From: Zobellia galactanivorans
Lineage (GTDB): Bacteria > Bacteroidota > Bacteroidia > Flavobacteriales > Flavobacteriaceae
NCBI RefSeq assembly: GCF_000973105.1
Contig: NC_015844.1
Span: 4,026,501 to 4,090,500, forward strand
Direction: 5' to 3'
Length of the DNA stretch: 64,000 nt
In this document: positions 18,938 to 28,529 of the stretch, piece after piece
How the letters are laid out: each line of letters begins with the position of its first letter
Numbering within the stretch: position 1 is the stretch's first letter
Notes under the pieces: model-generated
Told to the model about the DNA's origin: nothing
The model's input: only the letters and a program-made list of their open reading frames with translations
Database searches by the model: none
Program-made: the position numbers and the translations under genes

Positions 18938-20404
18938 ATGAAACAATTTCTTTATTTGATTTTGCTGACCACTTTGATTCTTTCATGTAAGAACAAGGCC
19001 AAGGATTCTTCAAGCCTGAAAACGGCAATTGCGACCAAGCCCAATATCGTGTATATTTTGGCCGATGACCTGGGGTATGGCGACCTAAGTTCGTACGGAC
19101 AGCAAAAATTTTCTACGCCCAATATCGACAAGCTGGCAAAAGACGGCATCCTTTTTACCCAACACTATTCGGGTAGTACGGTATGCGCGCCTTCACGATC
19201 GGCCTTGTTAACGGGCATGCATACGGGCCATACGGTCGTAAGGGGAAATAAGGAAATTTTACCGGAAGGGCAATACCCTTTGCCGGACAACACCTATACC
19301 TTGGCCGAGGCCATGAAAAAAGCAGGCTATATTACAGGGGCCTTCGGAAAGTGGGGATTAGGTTTCCCAGGATCCGAGGGAGATCCCTTAAACCAAGGCT
19401 TCGATGCTTTTTTTGGGTACAACTGCCAACGTTTAGGACATAACTATTACCCTAGACATCTTTGGGCCAATAAAGATTCCTTGGTGCTCGAGGGCAATTC
19501 GGGCTTTAAAAAAGAGACTTATGCTCCCGAATTGATTCATGATAAAACACTGGAGTTTATAGAGATGAACAAAGACAATCCTTTCTTTCTCTATGTGGCT
19601 TCCATCATACCACATGCCGAATTGACCGCCCCTGAGGAAATCATGGAAAAATACAAAGGTAAATTCGCCCCTGAAACGGTTTATGAAGGGGTTGATGACG
19701 GTCCCGAATACAAATTAGGGCCTTATGGATCGCAAAAGGAACCACACGCTGCATTTGCTGCCATGGTACATCTATTGGATGCCCAAGTCGGTGAAATTAT
19801 GGCGACCTTGGAAAAATTGGGTATTGCCGATAATACCCTTGTGGTCTTTACATCCGACAATGGTCCGCATACCGAAGGTGGTGCCGATCCAGAGTATTTT
19901 AACAGCAGCGGTCCGTTTCGCGGAACCAAAAGAGATCTTTACGAAGGAGGTATCAGGGTGCCTATGGTCGCGGCATGGCCGGGCAAGATCAAGCCTGGAA
20001 GTAGAACGGAACTGGTATCGGCGTTCTGGGACGTGTTTCCTACCTTTTCTGATATAGCGGGTATTGAAACTCCCGAAGGCTTGGATGGAATTTCATTTTT
20101 GCCCACACTTTTAGGAGATACCGATCAGCAAAAGGAACATGAATACCTGTATTGGGAATTTCATGAAAAGGGAGGTAGGCAAGCCATCCGTAAAGGTAAT
20201 TGGAAAGCGGTAAAATACAATGTATTCAAGGGGCCTGATGTGCCAATCGAACTTTATGATATTAGCACCGATGTTGCTGAAGAAAACGACTTGGCAGCGG
20301 AGCATCCGGAAATAATTGAAGAAATGAAAGTGTTGTTCCAAGAGGCCCGTACGCCCTCGGAAGTATTCACTTTTAATCAAGAGACTTATTTGAACGTTAA
20401 ATAG
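18938..20404 (+). CDS. Lipoprotein sulfatase, S1 family
   Basis: A 488-residue arylsulfatase-A-like enzyme. The lipobox LILSC gives Cys17. Metal residues are in LADDLGYGD (Asp43-Asp44), the CAPSR motif begins at Cys83, the GKWGLG block replaces the more common GKWHLG, and the second metal site is FTSDNGPH. The FGYNCQRLGHNYYPRHLW segment after QGFDAF is distinctive and resembles exo-sulfatases of animals and Bacteroides, but a subfamily cannot be fixed by eye. It follows SusD pair 2 and is followed by a terminator-like hairpin. It would remove a sulfate from a sugar in the periplasm. Confidence 0.92.
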   Translation: MKQFLYLILLTTLILSCKNKAKDSSSLKTAIATKPNIVYILADDLGYGDLSSYGQQKFSTPNIDKLAKDGILFTQHYSGSTVCAPSRSALLTGMHTGHTVVRGNKEILPEGQYPLPDNTYTLAEAMKKAGYITGAFGKWGLGFPGSEGDPLNQGFDAFFGYNCQRLGHNYYPRHLWANKDSLVLEGNSGFKKETYAPELIHDKTLEFIEMNKDNPFFLYVASIIPHAELTAPEEIMEKYKGKFAPETVYEGVDDGPEYKLGPYGSQKEPHAAFAAMVHLLDAQVGEIMATLEKLGIADNTLVVFTSDNGPHTEGGADPEYFNSSGPFRGTKRDLYEGGIRVPMVAAWPGKIKPGSRTELVSAFWDVFPTFSDIAGIETPEGLDGISFLPTLLGDTDQQKEHEYLYWEFHEKGGRQAIRKGNWKAVKYNVFKGPDVPIELYDISTDVAEENDLAAEHPEIIEEMKVLFQEARTPSEVFTFNQETYLNVK

Positions 20405-20438
20405 AGTTGTGAATTTTGAGTTAGTTCATTTTTTGTTC

Positions 20439-20469
20439 AGAGGTCCAATTTGTTTGGGCCTCTTTATTT
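20439..20469 (+). terminator. Probable intrinsic terminator after the sulfatase at 18938
   Basis: AGAGGTCC (20439-20446) pairs with GGGCCTCT (20456-20463, one G-U pair), followed by TTTATTTG. A moderate terminator; some transcription may read through to the SGNH gene at 20584. Confidence 0.65.
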
Positions 20470-20583
20470 GCTTTAAGAAGTGAGGTAAGGATATGGGGCT
20501 AACAAAATTACATGCGATCCAACATTGAATAATTTAGTGTTGCGACAAGAAGAAGTAACTTAATACGTATAGAAGAATAGCAA

Positions 20584-21237
20584 ATGAAAAAACAACTGTT
20601 TCTTATTATTGCGCTTTGTGCGATTTTAGTAGGTTTTGACCAAGACAATAAACCCAAGGTCTTGATTATTGGCGATTCCATTTCCTTAGGATATACGCCC
20701 CATGTAAAATCGGCCTTAAAAGATAAGGCCAACGTATTCCATAATAAGGGGAATGCCCAACACACGGGAACGGGAATCGAGAAATTAGATGAATGGCTAG
20801 GGGATACCCAGTGGGACGTGATTCATTTCAATTGGGGACTGTGGGATTTGTGTTACCGCCATCCCGATGCAAAAACGCAAGGTAACAGGGACAAGGTAAA
20901 CGGTACCGTGACCTATACTCCGGAACAATACCGCGATAATATGGAAGCCTTGGTCGTTCGACTGAAACAGACTGGGGCCAAACTGATTTTTGCGACTACA
21001 AGTTATGTGCCCGAGGGCGAGGTAGGTCGCTTTGTCAAGTCCGATAAAATATACAATAAAATGGCCGTTGAAGTCATGAAAAAACACGGGGTAACCATAA
21101 ATCCGCTAAATCGAATCTCAAAGAAGGTGTACAAGAAGCATGCTGCAGGTCCGGGGAATGTGCACTATACAAAAGAAGGCTACCGATTACTCTCCGAACC
21201 TGTGGTGAAATACATAGAAAAAAGCCTAGGCTTTTGA
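20584..21237 (+). CDS. Secreted SGNH-hydrolase esterase
   Basis: A 217-residue single-domain SGNH (GDSL-type) hydrolase. A hydrophobic start (MKKQLFLIIALCAILVGF) looks like a signal peptide. Block I is IIGDSISLGY with nucleophile Ser32; the oxyanion block is HFNWGLWDL; block V with the catalytic Asp/His area is GNVHYTKEGYRLL. Such enzymes de-acylate sugars or polysaccharides. It lies between two sulfatase genes on the plus strand, behind a probable terminator, so its expression may depend partly on an internal promoter. The natural ester (acetyl or other) is not known. Confidence 0.83.
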   Translation: MKKQLFLIIALCAILVGFDQDNKPKVLIIGDSISLGYTPHVKSALKDKANVFHNKGNAQHTGTGIEKLDEWLGDTQWDVIHFNWGLWDLCYRHPDAKTQGNRDKVNGTVTYTPEQYRDNMEALVVRLKQTGAKLIFATTSYVPEGEVGRFVKSDKIYNKMAVEVMKKHGVTINPLNRISKKVYKKHAAGPGNVHYTKEGYRLLSEPVVKYIEKSLGF

Positions 21238-21327
21238 ATCAATAGGTATAATTGTCAATGGAAAGTACAGGCGTATCTCCCTATTGCCCCGCAATAGTTT
21301 TTAGGTATTAAAATTAGATGTTATAGT

Positions 21328-22956
21328 ATGAAACGTTCCACAACTATTTGGAAAAAAAGCATTATCCCGTTGCTTGTGTTCTTTTTGTCGTTTTCGGGCC
21401 TTGCGCAGGTAAACGGTAGCGTAGCCGGCAATGGACAAAAACCCAATATTGTCCTGATTTACGCAGATGACCTGGGGATAGGCTTGTTGGGCCATGAGGG
21501 GCAGAAAATTATAAAGACACCCCATATCGATCAACTGGCAAAAGAAGGGGTGCGATTTACCAATGCCTATTCCAACATGTTATGTGCACCGGCGCGTGCA
21601 TCTTTGATTACCGGCCTGCATGATTGCCATAAACAAGGCTTCGAGATTACACCTGGGGGATTTTATAAAAAAATAAGCACGGGAAATTACGAGCAAGGGC
21701 AAATAGAAAAAATTCTTAACGGAGCCCTAAGGCCTATACCCCAAAATCAAGTATTCCTTGGTCAAGTGGCCCAAGAGGCGGGTTATATAACGGCCCAAAT
21801 CGGAAAATTGGAATGGGGCTTTTCTACAACCGACCACCAAATGAAAAGACACGGGTGGGATCGTTACTATGGTTATCTCGACCATGTTCGGGCGCATGGG
21901 TTTTATCCTCCCTTTCTGTTTGAAGATGGCAAATTGGTCGATATAGAGGGGAATACCCTTGCTAACTGCGGAAAGTCGGGCGAACCCGAAACCCCTGAAA
22001 ATTTTGCGGAACGGCAAAATAGGGAAGGGAAGGCGCAGTATTCCCAAGATTTGTTCATGAACAAGGCCCTCGATTTTATAAGTACGAACAAAGACCGGCC
22101 CTTTTTCCTTTATTTCCCTACACAATTGCCTCACGGTCCTGTAGCTATTCCTGAAATACATCCCGATTTTATCAATGACGAGCGCTTGACACCTGTCGAA
22201 AAGGAATACGCCTCCATGGTTAAAATGTTGGATGATAACGTGGGACAGATCATGCAAAAATTAAAGGAACTGAAAATCGATGGGGAAACCCTAGTGATAT
22301 TTACGGCCGATAATGGCCATGAAATTTACTATGGGCAAAAAGGGCGTGTAGAAAAACCCTATACCAATATAAAGACAGGGGAACGCTTCGATGATGTAGA
22401 TCATAAATACTACAGCCATTTGTCAGGGGATGTTTTTGACGGAAATGGCGGACGAGCGGGCATGAAAAGAAGTAACCTACAAGGGGGCATTCAAGTACCC
22501 TTGATCGTGCGATGGCCGGCTAAAATTGAAGCGGGAAGTAGTAACGATGGACTTGTTGCCAACTATGACCTATTGGCGACCATGGCCGAGGTTACCGGTT
22601 TTTCGAAACCTTTTCATACGGATGGCATATCGTTCTACGAGGCTTTAGTGGGAAAAAGTACGGAGGTAGGGCGCGAATTTGTGGTGTATTCCTCTTATAC
22701 CGGACCCACATTGATTACCGATGAAGGATGGAAAATCAGGACCGATTTGAATAAACAGGTTTTTGAACTGTTTTTTCTGCCCGATGATTTTAAGGAAGCC
22801 AATGACTTGTCACAACAACATCCGAAGAAACTAAAAGAGCTCAAATCCCGCCTCTTGGCCGCCTGTGAGGGAGATTTAAAAAACGGCCACTTCACCAATA
22901 GAGGTAGTATTCTAAAAGTAGCACGAAAGAAAGGAAAATGGACGGGAGGGGAATAA
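21328..22956 (+). CDS. Secreted sulfatase, S1 family (CAPAR type)
   Basis: A 542-residue sulfatase with a signal peptide ending around SGLAQ (residue 27), so probably periplasmic and not lipid-anchored. The first metal block is IYADDLG, and the formylglycine motif is CAPAR (Cys86), with alanine in place of the usual serine/threonine at position four. The second metal block is FTADNGHE. Instead of GKWHLG it has GKLEWGFS. It is a close paralogue of the sulfatase at 45320-46927: shared blocks include HGWD-YYGYLDHVR-HGFYPP, PTQLPHGPV and EKEYASMVKMLDD. The Lys-Leu-Glu-Trp replacement near the active site suggests a subfamily with different substrate recognition. GH30 begins 42 bp downstream. Confidence 0.9.
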   Translation: MKRSTTIWKKSIIPLLVFFLSFSGLAQVNGSVAGNGQKPNIVLIYADDLGIGLLGHEGQKIIKTPHIDQLAKEGVRFTNAYSNMLCAPARASLITGLHDCHKQGFEITPGGFYKKISTGNYEQGQIEKILNGALRPIPQNQVFLGQVAQEAGYITAQIGKLEWGFSTTDHQMKRHGWDRYYGYLDHVRAHGFYPPFLFEDGKLVDIEGNTLANCGKSGEPETPENFAERQNREGKAQYSQDLFMNKALDFISTNKDRPFFLYFPTQLPHGPVAIPEIHPDFINDERLTPVEKEYASMVKMLDDNVGQIMQKLKELKIDGETLVIFTADNGHEIYYGQKGRVEKPYTNIKTGERFDDVDHKYYSHLSGDVFDGNGGRAGMKRSNLQGGIQVPLIVRWPAKIEAGSSNDGLVANYDLLATMAEVTGFSKPFHTDGISFYEALVGKSTEVGREFVVYSSYTGPTLITDEGWKIRTDLNKQVFELFFLPDDFKEANDLSQQHPKKLKELKSRLLAACEGDLKNGHFTNRGSILKVARKKGKWTGGE

Positions 22957-22998
22957 GGCCTCCTTGTAAAAAATAAAAATAATATAATCGCGAGGTTT

Positions 22999-24537
22999 AT
23001 GGGGAATTTGCTTTTGGGGATGCTTGTTTTGGGTATGTGCTGTAATCTAGCGGCACAGAATTCCATTCTTAAAGTTGATATCGATACGGATGTTGAGTTT
23101 CAAACGATACACAATTTTGCGGCTTCCGATGCCTGGGCCGCCCAGTTTACTGGATTGTGGCCCGATGGGAAAAGAAGGCAAATGGCCGATTGGTTGTTTA
23201 GTACGGAAATCGATAAAACGGGTTCTCCGAAGGGAATAGGACTGACCGCCTGGCGATTTAACATTGGGGCAGGAAGTTTCGATCAAGGAGACCACAGCGG
23301 TATAAAGGACCCATGGCGAAGAACGGAAGGTTTCTTGCAAAGCAATGGCTCTTACGACTGGCAAAAACAAGCTGGGCAACAGTGGTTTTTAAAGGCTGCA
23401 AAAGAAAGGGGCGTAGAGCAGTTTATCGCTTTTGTAAATAGTCCGCCCATTCAGCTCACAAAAAATGGAAAGGGACATTCCGAAGATGGATTGGCTGCCA
23501 ATATATCACATGCTAATTATGCCGCATACGCTAACTTTCTGGCAGATGTATGGCTTCACTTTAGGGATAGTGTAGGAGTGGATTTTGATTATATGAGTCC
23601 GTTTAACGAGCCGCAATGGGAATGGAAAGGCGGACAGGAAGGCTCTCCTTGGAACAATAAGGAATTGGCCGCGGCCACTAGGGTAATCGATTCCGTTTTT
23701 AGGGCTGAAAATATTGCTGCGCAATTGGAAATTACCGAAGCCGGGGCGATCGATTATCTCACAGGGACCAAAAAGAAACACAACAATAGAAGCGACCAAA
23801 TTGAAACCTTCTTCAGTCCTTCAAGTCCGGATTATTTAAGAAACTTGACTACCCTGGCACCTAAAGTAGCCGCACACAGTTATTTTACTACTTGGCCTGT
23901 GGAAAAGCTGAAAAGGGAGCGGGAACGCATTGCGGAGAAGCTAGCAAAATATCCTTCCTTGGAATATTGGATGAGTGAATATTGCATTCTGGAAAACAAC
24001 GAAGAGATTAAAGGAAAGGGCAGGGGATTGGGTATGCAAACCGCCCTGTATGTAGCCCGCCTTATTCATGCCGATCTTACAATAGCCAATGCAAGTGCGT
24101 GGCACTGGTGGCTGGCCATGAGTCCATATGATTTTAAAGATGGCTTAATTTACCATGATAAGAACACGGATGACGGTGCTATCTATGATTCAAAATTATT
24201 GTGGACCTTAGGGAATTATTCGAGATTCATCCGCCCGGAAGCTAGCCGTATTTCCGTCAGTTATGCGAATAGGGATGCCACCGAAACCCTACGGAACGGA
24301 GTTTTGGTTTCCGCATATAAAAATAAGGATGGAAGCATAGTGGTAGTAGCTATAAATCAAAAGGAAGAAGCTGCTGACCTAGAATTTAATTCAGATTTCC
24401 GATCCTTTGCTAGAGTGATAAGTTATGTAACGGATGCTGGGCAAAATTTGAAAAGTAAGGTTTTAGGGAAACCTAAGAAGGGAATATTCACGGTAGGTAA
24501 AAAATCAATAACCACTTTTATTTTTCAATCAAAATAG
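22999..24537 (+). CDS. GH30 family glycoside hydrolase, secreted
   Basis: A 512-residue enzyme with an N-terminal signal peptide (ends about residue 20, NLAAQ). It has the GH30 arrangement of a TIM barrel followed by a small beta-sandwich. The acid/base is Glu204 in SPFNEPQWEW and the nucleophile is Glu327 in YWMSEYCIL. GH30 activities include beta-1,6-galactanase, xylanase and beta-glucosidase/fucosidase; the opening FNIGAGSFDQGDHSGI and the FNEPQWEW block recall the endo-beta-1,6-galactanase-like branch, but that is only a resemblance. It is the only candidate in this window for cutting a backbone internally. It sits between two sulfatases, suggesting they act on the same chain. Confidence 0.88.
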   Translation: MGNLLLGMLVLGMCCNLAAQNSILKVDIDTDVEFQTIHNFAASDAWAAQFTGLWPDGKRRQMADWLFSTEIDKTGSPKGIGLTAWRFNIGAGSFDQGDHSGIKDPWRRTEGFLQSNGSYDWQKQAGQQWFLKAAKERGVEQFIAFVNSPPIQLTKNGKGHSEDGLAANISHANYAAYANFLADVWLHFRDSVGVDFDYMSPFNEPQWEWKGGQEGSPWNNKELAAATRVIDSVFRAENIAAQLEITEAGAIDYLTGTKKKHNNRSDQIETFFSPSSPDYLRNLTTLAPKVAAHSYFTTWPVEKLKRERERIAEKLAKYPSLEYWMSEYCILENNEEIKGKGRGLGMQTALYVARLIHADLTIANASAWHWWLAMSPYDFKDGLIYHDKNTDDGAIYDSKLLWTLGNYSRFIRPEASRISVSYANRDATETLRNGVLVSAYKNKDGSIVVVAINQKEEAADLEFNSDFRSFARVISYVTDAGQNLKSKVLGKPKKGIFTVGKKSITTFIFQSK

Positions 24538-24564
24538 ATTTTAAACATATAGCAAGAATTAAAT

Positions 24565-26664
24565 ATGAAGCATTTCAATAAGTTACGGTCCATCACTAGT
24601 CTTGGGATTTTAGTTATAATAGCTAGTTGTAATTTAACTGCCCAAACCACGGTAGATGCTACTTCTGACACTTATCAAAAACCCAATATCATATTCATCT
24701 TAACGGATGATTTGGGTTATGGCGATTTGGGAGTCTTCTTTCAAAAGCAAAGAGCTGATAAAGAGGGGAAGCATTCCCCACAGGAATTTACGCCCAATTT
24801 AGACCGTATGGCCAATGAAGGCGCCTTATTGCCGCAACATTATTCCGCCGCACCGGTTTGTGCCCCGTCAAGGGCATCGCTACTATTGGGGCAAAGCCAA
24901 GGACATTCCAATATAAGGGACAATCAGTTTGATAAGGCTTTGGCCTATAACCATACCTTGGGATCCGTTTTACAAGGGGCAAACTATAAGACCGCAGCTA
25001 TAGGCAAATGGGGTTTGCAAGGAAAAGGAAAGGCCCCGAATTGGCCTGCCCACCCCCTAAACCAAGGCTTTGATTATTACTTAGGGTATATGAGGCATGG
25101 CGATGGGCATGAACATTACCCCAAGGAAGGGATATACCGTGGCACCAAAGAGGTTTACGAAAACCGGACCAACATAACCCCTGACCTCGACAAGTGTTAT
25201 ACCGCTGATTTATGGACTGCGGCCGCCAAAAAATGGATCGTAGACCATAAACGGGGAGAGGAAAAAGACAGGCCATTTTTTATGTATTTGGCCTATGACA
25301 CACCGCATGCCGTTTTGGAGTTGCCTACACAGGCCTATCCCAAAGGAGGCGGACTTAACGGGGGGCTACAATGGCTTGGTGAACCGGGTAAAATGATAAA
25401 TACCGCTAGTGGTGAAGTGGATTCGTGGATTCACCCCGATTATGCCGATGCTACTTACATTCCGGAGAACGGTAAAAAGCCGGTGCCGTGGACCGATGTT
25501 TACAAAAGGTATGCCACGGATACACGTAGGATTGACTCCGCCGTGGGCGATATTCTCCAACTTTTAAAAGACCTTAAAATTGATGATAATACCTTGGTCA
25601 TATTTACTTCCGATAATGGGCCATCGGTAGAATCGTATTTGAAAGACCAGCCCATTGTACCTACTTTCTTTGGTAGTTACGGACCTTTTACCGGAATCAA
25701 AAGAGACTGTTGGGAGGGAGGACTGCGTATGCCGACCATTGCAAGATGGCCTGAAGCTATTAAACCGGGAACGGTTGTTTCCAGCCCTAGTATATCTTAC
25801 GATTGGATGCCTACCTTTTCTGAAATGGCCGGTTTGCCGGCTCCGGCGGTTTCCAACGGAACCTCGTTGTTGCCTTCCCTAACAGGAAAAGGAAAGCAGT
25901 CACCCAGTACTATTTATGTCGAATATTTTGAAGGTGGAAAAACACCGGGCTATGATGATTTTAGCGCCGATTTGAAGAGCCGTTGTCGGAATCAAATGCA
26001 GATGATACGAAAAGGCGATTACGTGGGGGTTAGATATGATATTCAGTCGGAAAAGGATGACTTTGAGATCTATAATGTAATCGATGATATGAGCCAATCG
26101 GTAAACCTAGGCGAGTCTGCCAATTTTACGGCGCTTCAAGAAGAAATGAAAGCCAATGTTTTACAGCGACGAATGCCCAATGCTACTGCAGCTAGACCTT
26201 ATGATCAAGCCTTGGTTCCGGGCGTTGTGGAAAAAGAGGTGAAAGAAGGCATTGCTTGGAAATCCTACGAAGGGAAATTCCGTTGGGTGCCATCTGTTGA
26301 ATCCTTAACCCCAAATGAAACGGGGGTATCTGCCCATATAAATTCCGAAATTCGAACCTCGGGCAATAGTAGTATCCTTTATTTTGAAGGATATATAGAA
26401 GTGCCCGTGGATGGAGACTATACTTTTTATTTACGTGCCAATGCAGGAGGGGTATTGCGTATCCATGAATCTACCGTTATCGATGCCGATTTCGGATACA
26501 TAAAGAATTCTAACATGAGCGGGCAATACAGGCTGAAGGCCGGGTTACACCCGGTTAAATTCTATTTAAAAAACGGTAAAAAGGCTAGTCCCCAATTCAA
26601 ATTGGAATGGAGTGGGCCTTCTTTTGCCAAAGAAGCTATTTCCGAGTCGGTTCTGTTCCATTAA
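24565..26664 (+). CDS. Lipoprotein sulfatase with C-terminal PA14-like domain
   Basis: A 699-residue fusion. Residues 1-22 form a lipoprotein signal (VIIASC, Cys22). The sulfatase domain has the metal block TDDLGYGD, CAPSR at Cys99, GKWGLQGKG and FTSDNGPS. From about residue 560 the sequence changes to a beta-rich module: ILYFEGYIEVPVDGDYTFYL, GGVLRIHESTVI and ADFGYIKN, then LKAGLHPVKFYLKNG and FKLEWSGP. This pattern matches PA14/GLEYA-type carbohydrate-binding domains, implying that the enzyme is tethered to its substrate. The insert KQRADKEGKHSPQEF after GVFF is longer than in the other sulfatases here. It ends the plus-strand unit, 27 bp from a convergent sulfatase. Confidence 0.9.
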   Translation: MKHFNKLRSITSLGILVIIASCNLTAQTTVDATSDTYQKPNIIFILTDDLGYGDLGVFFQKQRADKEGKHSPQEFTPNLDRMANEGALLPQHYSAAPVCAPSRASLLLGQSQGHSNIRDNQFDKALAYNHTLGSVLQGANYKTAAIGKWGLQGKGKAPNWPAHPLNQGFDYYLGYMRHGDGHEHYPKEGIYRGTKEVYENRTNITPDLDKCYTADLWTAAAKKWIVDHKRGEEKDRPFFMYLAYDTPHAVLELPTQAYPKGGGLNGGLQWLGEPGKMINTASGEVDSWIHPDYADATYIPENGKKPVPWTDVYKRYATDTRRIDSAVGDILQLLKDLKIDDNTLVIFTSDNGPSVESYLKDQPIVPTFFGSYGPFTGIKRDCWEGGLRMPTIARWPEAIKPGTVVSSPSISYDWMPTFSEMAGLPAPAVSNGTSLLPSLTGKGKQSPSTIYVEYFEGGKTPGYDDFSADLKSRCRNQMQMIRKGDYVGVRYDIQSEKDDFEIYNVIDDMSQSVNLGESANFTALQEEMKANVLQRRMPNATAARPYDQALVPGVVEKEVKEGIAWKSYEGKFRWVPSVESLTPNETGVSAHINSEIRTSGNSSILYFEGYIEVPVDGDYTFYLRANAGGVLRIHESTVIDADFGYIKNSNMSGQYRLKAGLHPVKFYLKNGKKASPQFKLEWSGPSFAKEAISESVLFH

Positions 26665-26691
26665 GAAAAGACGACTTGCGAAAGGGGGCTA

Positions 26692-28452
26692 TTAGCTGCT
26701 TGGTGTTATTTCGATATAGAAAGGTTTTAGGTAACCACTGGTATTGTAAAGTAAGGGGGTTAGCTTGTAACTCCCTTTTGATAGCTTGAGGTTTTTTACT
26801 TCTAGCACATCATCGGAAAGGTTTTTAAAGCTTAGCGATTCTTTTAGGGACCCTATGGTCAATTTTAAGTTTATGTCACCGCCTATTTTTCGGCCCATAT
26901 GAATTTTGATGGTGTAGTTTCCTTGTTTTGCAACGGTAATCGCCCATCCTACAATCTCCTTGTTAAAATTGGGGTCTAAGGTAAATTCCCCGTCATTGAG
27001 GTTTAGAACCGTAGTAGGTTCGTGTACCGTACCTATAATGGCAGGGTGCGATTTGATAAAATTAGGCTCGGCAAACATTTCATCCAGCCACTGGTCCAAT
27101 TCGGTTTTTAACTCCTTGGATTTTTTGTTTTTTGGAGTTGCCAAATTCGTCAGTTCATAGGGGTCTTGGGCCAAATCATATAGTTCGAATTTCTCAACGG
27201 AGGCGTTCCCATCACAATTGCCTACGAGCTTGAACTCCTTGTTTCTAATGGAGATATTATTGTATTTTTCGGGGCCACCACGTACCCAACTTCGCACGAT
27301 GGAGCGATTTTCCAAAGTAGTATCACGACCGGATAAAAGTCCAAGAAGACTGGTACCGTCTATTTTTCGGTCTGTAGGCACCTTGGCCCGGCATAGCTCG
27401 GCCAATGTCGGCAAGATATCATAATGGGCGGCAGGCGTATTTATATCCCTATTGCCCATAAATTTTGAAGGTAAACGCCAAAAGCTCGGAACGCGAACAC
27501 CACCTTCGTAAACATAGGATTTTCGGCCTCGCATGCCAGCAATGTACCGGTCATGCTGAGGGCCATTGTCCGTCATAAAAATAACTAAAGTATTCTCGCT
27601 AAGTTTTAAATCATCGAGTTGCTGAAAAAGCCGCTTTAAGTTGTCATCTATATTGGATACCATGGCATAGACTTTTCTAGCTTGCTCCTTGGTTTTTTCA
27701 TTCATTGCAGGAAAAGGTCTGTTATCATTTTCAAAACCGGAAGCAGGGTCGATATCCTTATATAGATCGTAATATTTTTGAGGAACCTGCAGAGGGGCGT
27801 GTGGCGCGTTGTAGGCAAGGTAAAGGAAGAAAGGTTTGGCCTTGTTTTGATCTATAAAATCAATGGCGACATCGGTAAACACGTCGGAGCAATAGCCTTC
27901 ACTTTGAAACATTTCTCCATTTTTCCAGAGTACGGGGTTAAAATAACTGCTGTCTCTTTTTGCCGTATTGGGCCAATCTCCCGGCTGACCTATACCACCG
28001 GATAAATGACGTAACGTAAAATCAAAACCTTGGTCTTGGGGTCTTGAGGGATAATTATCGCCCAAATGCCATTTGCCGACCATACCTGTAGCATAGCCTT
28101 CCTGTTTTAGCATTTCCGCGAGGGTTATCTCATTTGTAGACATAATGGCCCCACCTCTATAAGTATCCCTTACACCTGTTCTTAAGGGGTGTCTACCGGT
28201 CATTAGTGCCGCTCTTGTAGGAGCACATACGGGAGATACTATAAATTCATCAAATCGAACACTTTCTCGGGCAAAAGCATCGATTGTGGGGGTTTTCACA
28301 TGCGGATTGCCATAATAGCCCAAATCACCAAAACCTTGATCGTCGGTCATGACCATAATGACATTGGGCCTCGGGTTTTCCGGTGCTTGGGATTGAAGGT
28401 ATAGACAGAAATGACTTAAGACAAGTATTAGTACTTTAGAATGTTGAAACAT
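26692..28452 (-). CDS. Secreted sulfatase with extra C-terminal beta-rich domain, S1 family
   Basis: A 586-residue sulfatase. The ATG at 28452 gives a clean signal peptide (MFQHSKVLILVLSHFCLYLQ); the longer frame from 28503 adds 17 residues that spoil it. Metal block MTDDQGFGD, formylglycine motif CAPTR (Cys76), GKWHLG, and MTDNGPQ. The catalytic part ends around residue 470; the last ~100 residues (GEFTLDPNFNKEIVGWAITV..KGSYKLTPLLYNT) are beta-rich and not part of the sulfatase fold, possibly a carbohydrate-binding module. It is the last gene of a long minus-strand operon and converges on the sulfatase ending at 26664 with only 27 bp between. No terminator hairpin was seen there. Confidence 0.9.
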   Translation of the reverse strand: MFQHSKVLILVLSHFCLYLQSQAPENPRPNVIMVMTDDQGFGDLGYYGNPHVKTPTIDAFARESVRFDEFIVSPVCAPTRAALMTGRHPLRTGVRDTYRGGAIMSTNEITLAEMLKQEGYATGMVGKWHLGDNYPSRPQDQGFDFTLRHLSGGIGQPGDWPNTAKRDSSYFNPVLWKNGEMFQSEGYCSDVFTDVAIDFIDQNKAKPFFLYLAYNAPHAPLQVPQKYYDLYKDIDPASGFENDNRPFPAMNEKTKEQARKVYAMVSNIDDNLKRLFQQLDDLKLSENTLVIFMTDNGPQHDRYIAGMRGRKSYVYEGGVRVPSFWRLPSKFMGNRDINTPAAHYDILPTLAELCRAKVPTDRKIDGTSLLGLLSGRDTTLENRSIVRSWVRGGPEKYNNISIRNKEFKLVGNCDGNASVEKFELYDLAQDPYELTNLATPKNKKSKELKTELDQWLDEMFAEPNFIKSHPAIIGTVHEPTTVLNLNDGEFTLDPNFNKEIVGWAITVAKQGNYTIKIHMGRKIGGDINLKLTIGSLKESLSFKNLSDDVLEVKNLKLSKGSYKLTPLLYNTSGYLKPFYIEITPSS

Positions 28453-28529
28453 AGGTGCTTTGTATAAAACGAATATCGGGTTAACGCGAAATACGCCGGA
28501 CAATGGTTTTTTTGTTGACCTTCGCCATT

